A stretch of DNA of 40,055 nt. Source: Gracilibacter sp. GTDB taxonomy: Bacteria; Bacillota; Desulfitobacteriia; Desulfitobacteriales; Syntrophobotulaceae. Under the pieces are notes generated by a model, which saw nothing but the letters and a program-made list of their open reading frames with translations, was not told the origin of the DNA and ran no database searches. Position numbers and translations under genes: made by a program. The stretch lies in assembly GCA_024637055.1 (NCBI GenBank), contig JAGXFZ010000008.1:1-40055 (forward strand), written 5' to 3'. This document shows positions 38,149 through 40,055 of this stretch, in pieces (within the stretch, counting starts at the first letter, position 1; each line of letters begins with the position of its first letter).

Positions 38149-38703
38149 TTAGCTACTAAGAAAATAATACCAGAAGCCAAAGGTTAGAATAGCCGTCACA
38201 ATCAATAGTACAATCAGCTTAAGTCCACCGAAAGGAGTCCCTTTATTTTCAAGTTCCATCATAAAATCGTCGTCATCATCAAAATGTTTTTCTTCTCTAA
38301 CTTTTAGCGCATCTTCTTCATCGCTAGTTGAGAAAGCATCTTTTTCCTCTTTTTTTACTTCAGAATCCTCTCCCACAGCCGCATGAGGAACACTTGCTAA
38401 TTCCTTTTCTTCCTGCAGATAATCTTCCTGTAAATAATTAAGATTTTCCTCTCCTAAGAGTATCGCCCTAATCTGATCACTTTCGGTTTGTGGCTCTTCT
38501 TGCAGTGTATCAGGATGAGACTTGTTAACATACGGTTCCCAGACTATAGGGTTAATATTTACATCCTCTTTTGACACTTTACGTTTGAAACCTTCGTTAT
38601 CAGCAGGAGATAGCTTAGTTTCAATGTCTTTCCAAAATAATCCGCCTTCAAGTAACTGCTTGAGTTCTGCCTGTTCTAGCCAGAATTCCTTTTCATTTTT
38701 CAT
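38149..38703 (-). CDS. Acidic protein with a single C-terminal transmembrane helix, function unknown
   Basis: I do not recognise this 184-residue protein. The N-terminal ~150 residues are soluble-looking and strongly acidic, with a low-complexity middle (many Glu and Asp, including a run of five Asp). The C-terminus is one hydrophobic helix (LKLIVLLIVTAILTFGFWYY, about 161-180) followed by only a few residues, so it is tail-anchored with the bulk in the cytoplasm. ATG at 38703 behind GGGGG. It is a single-gene unit with its own terminator, upstream of the CtsR operon on the same strand. A role in membrane-associated stress functions cannot be inferred from position alone. Confidence 0.75.
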   Translation of the reverse strand: MKNEKEFWLEQAELKQLLEGGLFWKDIETKLSPADNEGFKRKVSKEDVNINPIVWEPYVNKSHPDTLQEEPQTESDQIRAILLGEENLNYLQEDYLQEEKELASVPHAAVGEDSEVKKEEKDAFSTSDEEDALKVREEKHFDDDDDFMMELENKGTPFGGLKLIVLLIVTAILTFGFWYYFLSS

Positions 38704-38901
38704 ATATCAAAACCCCCAACGGTAATAGTCACGTTATTCTAACATCTAATTATGTTCTACAAATAAAGATATAATCCTGTTAAAATCTATGGAGAAACAC
38801 AAAAATAATCTTTCCACCTATTCGGTAGTTTATACTCTGTTCCTTTTCTAAAAAAAGATATAGAATGAAACAGCACTATATTATGAAAGAAGGTATACAT
38901 T

Positions 38902-39504
38902 ATGGGATGCAACTGTACAGTATATAATTATTGCCCTGTTTGCTCTCAGGAGCTTGTTTATAAAGCAATAGACGGTAAACAACGAAAACATTGTCATCAG
39001 TGCGACTATATTCATTGGGGTGAATGTTCTATAGGAGTAGGAGGAGTACTGCTGAAAGAGGGTAAAGGGTTAATCGTGCAACGTGCTAATAACCCAGGTA
39101 AAGGAAGATGGACCATACCTGGAGGTTATGTCGAACAGGATGAAAAGATAGAAGACGCTATAGTTAGAGAGCTTAGAGAGGAAACCGGACTAACAACAGA
39201 AACAGTAAGCGTTCTGGCTGTCAGAGACCGTCCTCAAGACCTTCCTGGAGTAAAGCATGATATCTATATAGTATTTTTATTACGATATTTAGGTGGTGAC
39301 CTAAAACCCGACCTAGTGGAAGTAAGCCAAGCCGATTTTCGCGCTCCTGAGGAATGTAAGGACTTAAACATAGCTCCCCTAAGCCTCCATGCTATCAAAG
39401 AGGCCATCGCACAAACCACTGAAGAACACTCCACACCTGGTTTAATCCGTAAAGAAGGTGTTCAGATGGTAGGGTCTCTTTCAGAGTTATATTCTATGCC
39501 TTAA
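38902..39504 (+). CDS. Nudix hydrolase with N-terminal zinc ribbon
   Basis: The 200-residue protein joins a zinc ribbon (Cys11, Cys14, Cys31, Cys34) to a Nudix domain. The Nudix box fits the pattern GX5EX7REUXEEXGU at about residues 75-97, with REL-REETGL complete, so it should hydrolyse a nucleoside diphosphate linked to another group with divalent metal. The ribbon plus Nudix layout resembles NudC-like and ADP-ribose-type hydrolases; the SQPWPFPxS motif of NADH pyrophosphatases is not present, so the substrate is open. ATG behind AAGAAGG. It is transcribed away from the tail-anchored protein gene. Confidence 0.88.
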   Translation: MGCNCTVYNYCPVCSQELVYKAIDGKQRKHCHQCDYIHWGECSIGVGGVLLKEGKGLIVQRANNPGKGRWTIPGGYVEQDEKIEDAIVRELREETGLTTETVSVLAVRDRPQDLPGVKHDIYIVFLLRYLGGDLKPDLVEVSQADFRAPEECKDLNIAPLSLHAIKEAIAQTTEEHSTPGLIRKEGVQMVGSLSELYSMP

Positions 39505-39690
39505 GTATCGTTCAGTACCTTTCTGGTTTACAACTGTGGTTAGGACTCTCGCTTTTAGGGGACCTAAATTGTAAATCGAAATGCAACTCTACCGATACAA
39601 ACTGAAGCTTCATAGTGAAGTAAATTTGTAGATACCAGGTGACTGCATCTTGGGTTACAAAAGATTGGTGATTAACCAATCTTTTTGTAT
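39505..39690 (+). other. Structured, terminator-ending segment after the Nudix gene (possible ncRNA or riboswitch-like leader)
   Basis: Nested pairings on the plus strand: GTATCG / CGATAC (39505-39510 / 39593-39598), TTTACAA / TTGTAAA (39527-39533 / 39569-39575) and TTAGG / CCTAA (39540-39544 / 39563-39567). They are followed by a hairpin CTTCA-TAG-TGAAG near 39608-39620, a weak CCAGG / CTTGG stem, and the terminator at 39659. I do not recognise a known riboswitch class. The 39691-39996 remainder holds the DnaA-like cluster and no gene. Confidence 0.35.
39659..39687 (+). terminator. Strong plus-strand terminator
   Basis: AAAAGATTGGT (39659-39669) and ACCAATCTTTT (39675-39685) form a perfect 11-bp stem with the loop GATTA. 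The T-run of the right arm continues as TTTTTGTATTT. It ends transcripts from the Nudix gene or from the structured segment. Confidence 0.85.
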
Positions 39691-39794
39691 TTACTATTAT
39701 AGTGATGCAGGAGATACCAATTCGGTTAAGGGAGCCACATACATTACCTCTAATAATATCAGCAGGAACATTTCGCAGTCGGAGTTGTGGAGAG

Positions 39795-39887
39795 TGTGGA
39801 TAAGCTCTTTTAAGGAATGACCCATAATTGCTTATCCAAGTTTTGTGGGCAACCTGAAAGGTTATCCACAAAACGGCACTATCCACA
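39795..39887. repeat. Cluster of DnaA-box-like sequences embedded in palindromes
   Basis: Perfect TTATCCACA boxes occur at 39862-39870 and, inverted, at 39795-39803. Near matches are CTATCCACA (39879-39887, one mismatch) and TTATCCAAG (39832-39840, two mismatches). Two are arms of hairpins: TGGATAAGC / GCTTATCCA (39797-39805 / 39830-39838) and a 15-position stem 39840-39854 / 39860-39874 with one G-T pair and one mismatch. It could be a DnaA-binding site or part of the adjacent insertion sequence end. Confidence 0.5.
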
Positions 39888-39996
39888 ACCTCTCACTCAC
39901 CGGAACGCTGGCACAAAGTAAGTCAAATTAATCATTTACACGCTCTTTCAATTAGATATATCCTTATATGCGTTGGCGGCGGGACGGAGAATAGCG

Positions 39997-40055
39997 ATGT
40001 CAAAATTTTTCACTTATGAAGAAAGACTGAATCTGCAGAAGCATCTGAAAGAAAG
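39997..40055 (+). mobile_element. Start of an IS30-type transposase, cut by the window edge
   Basis: The ATG at 39997 follows CGGAG and opens MSKFFTYEERLNLQKHLKE, after which the window ends. The YEERLxLQ...LKE opening is typical of the N-terminal helix-turn-helix of IS30-family transposases in Clostridia. Only 19 full codons are visible, so family assignment is from resemblance and integrity is unknown. The left inverted repeat should lie within the preceding ~100-200 bp but could not be defined without the right end. Confidence 0.6.

Noticed and set aside
39512-39886. A 124-codon minus-strand reading frame after the Nudix gene
   Set aside because: It has no convincing ribosome binding site, no recognisable motif, and spans the palindromes, the DnaA-like boxes and the terminator. 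Its composition looks like translated non-coding DNA.
39795-39887. Chromosomal replication origin
   Set aside because: The DnaA-like boxes are few, there is no AT-rich unwinding region with typical neighbours (dnaA, dnaN, rpmH), and an insertion element lies beside them.

Overview
The window is chromosomal DNA from a low-GC Gram-positive bacterium of the class Clostridia. The protein sequences look most like the Peptococcaceae group (Desulfitobacterium, Dehalobacter and relatives), but genus is inference. The evidence is the gene order, which follows the Firmicutes ctsR-to-sigH and rpmG-to-tuf blocks, together with strong GGAGG ribosome binding sites, sigma-A promoters, CtsR operators, a C4-type L33 and a fused IspDF. 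Almost every gene is on the minus strand, so the operons read from high to low coordinates.

Layout, in coordinate order. (1) 1-14851: ribosomal and transcription block, read leftward as rpmG, secE, nusG, rplK, rplA, rplJ, rplL, rpoB, rpoC, an L7Ae-like gene, rpsL, rpsG, fusA and tuf (tuf is cut by the window edge). It carries an L10 leader with attenuator, a likely L1-binding hairpin, a complex rpoB leader and sigma-A promoters. (2) 14870-21950: accessory island with a cupin, a complete TRAP transporter (dctP, dctQ, dctM) behind a sigma-54 promoter with clustered GTTTC/GAAAC half-sites, a zinc alcohol dehydrogenase, an anchorless sortase-like gene, an orphan TorD-type chaperone and a 239-bp palindromic element. 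(3) 21954-22312: tRNA operon Thr-Tyr-fMet with its own promoter and terminator. (4) 22394-31296: sigH, rlmB, folA, thyA, mrnC, cysS, gltX, ispDF and a YacL-like PIN/TRAM protein, headed by a sigma-A promoter. (5) 31419-31913: a small plus-strand Cys-rich gene in the slot where disA often lies. (6) 31916-38033: CtsR regulon operon ctsR-mcsA-mcsB-clpC-radA with three tandem CtsR operators. (7) 38061-40055: a tail-anchored acidic protein, a zinc-ribbon Nudix hydrolase, a structured terminator-ending RNA-like stretch, a palindrome-rich cluster of DnaA-box-like sequences and the first codons of an IS30-type transposase.

Most of the window is housekeeping. The less ordinary parts are the sigma-54 TRAP unit, two related palindromic elements with ATATTTGTGCATTAC termini (21.6 kb and 28.8 kb), thyA-folA at a locus where other Clostridia commonly carry thyX, the structured segment after the Nudix gene, and several unusual protein tails or linkers (ClpC, the YacL-like protein, the sortase-like protein). 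No CRISPR array, prophage or complete insertion sequence is visible.
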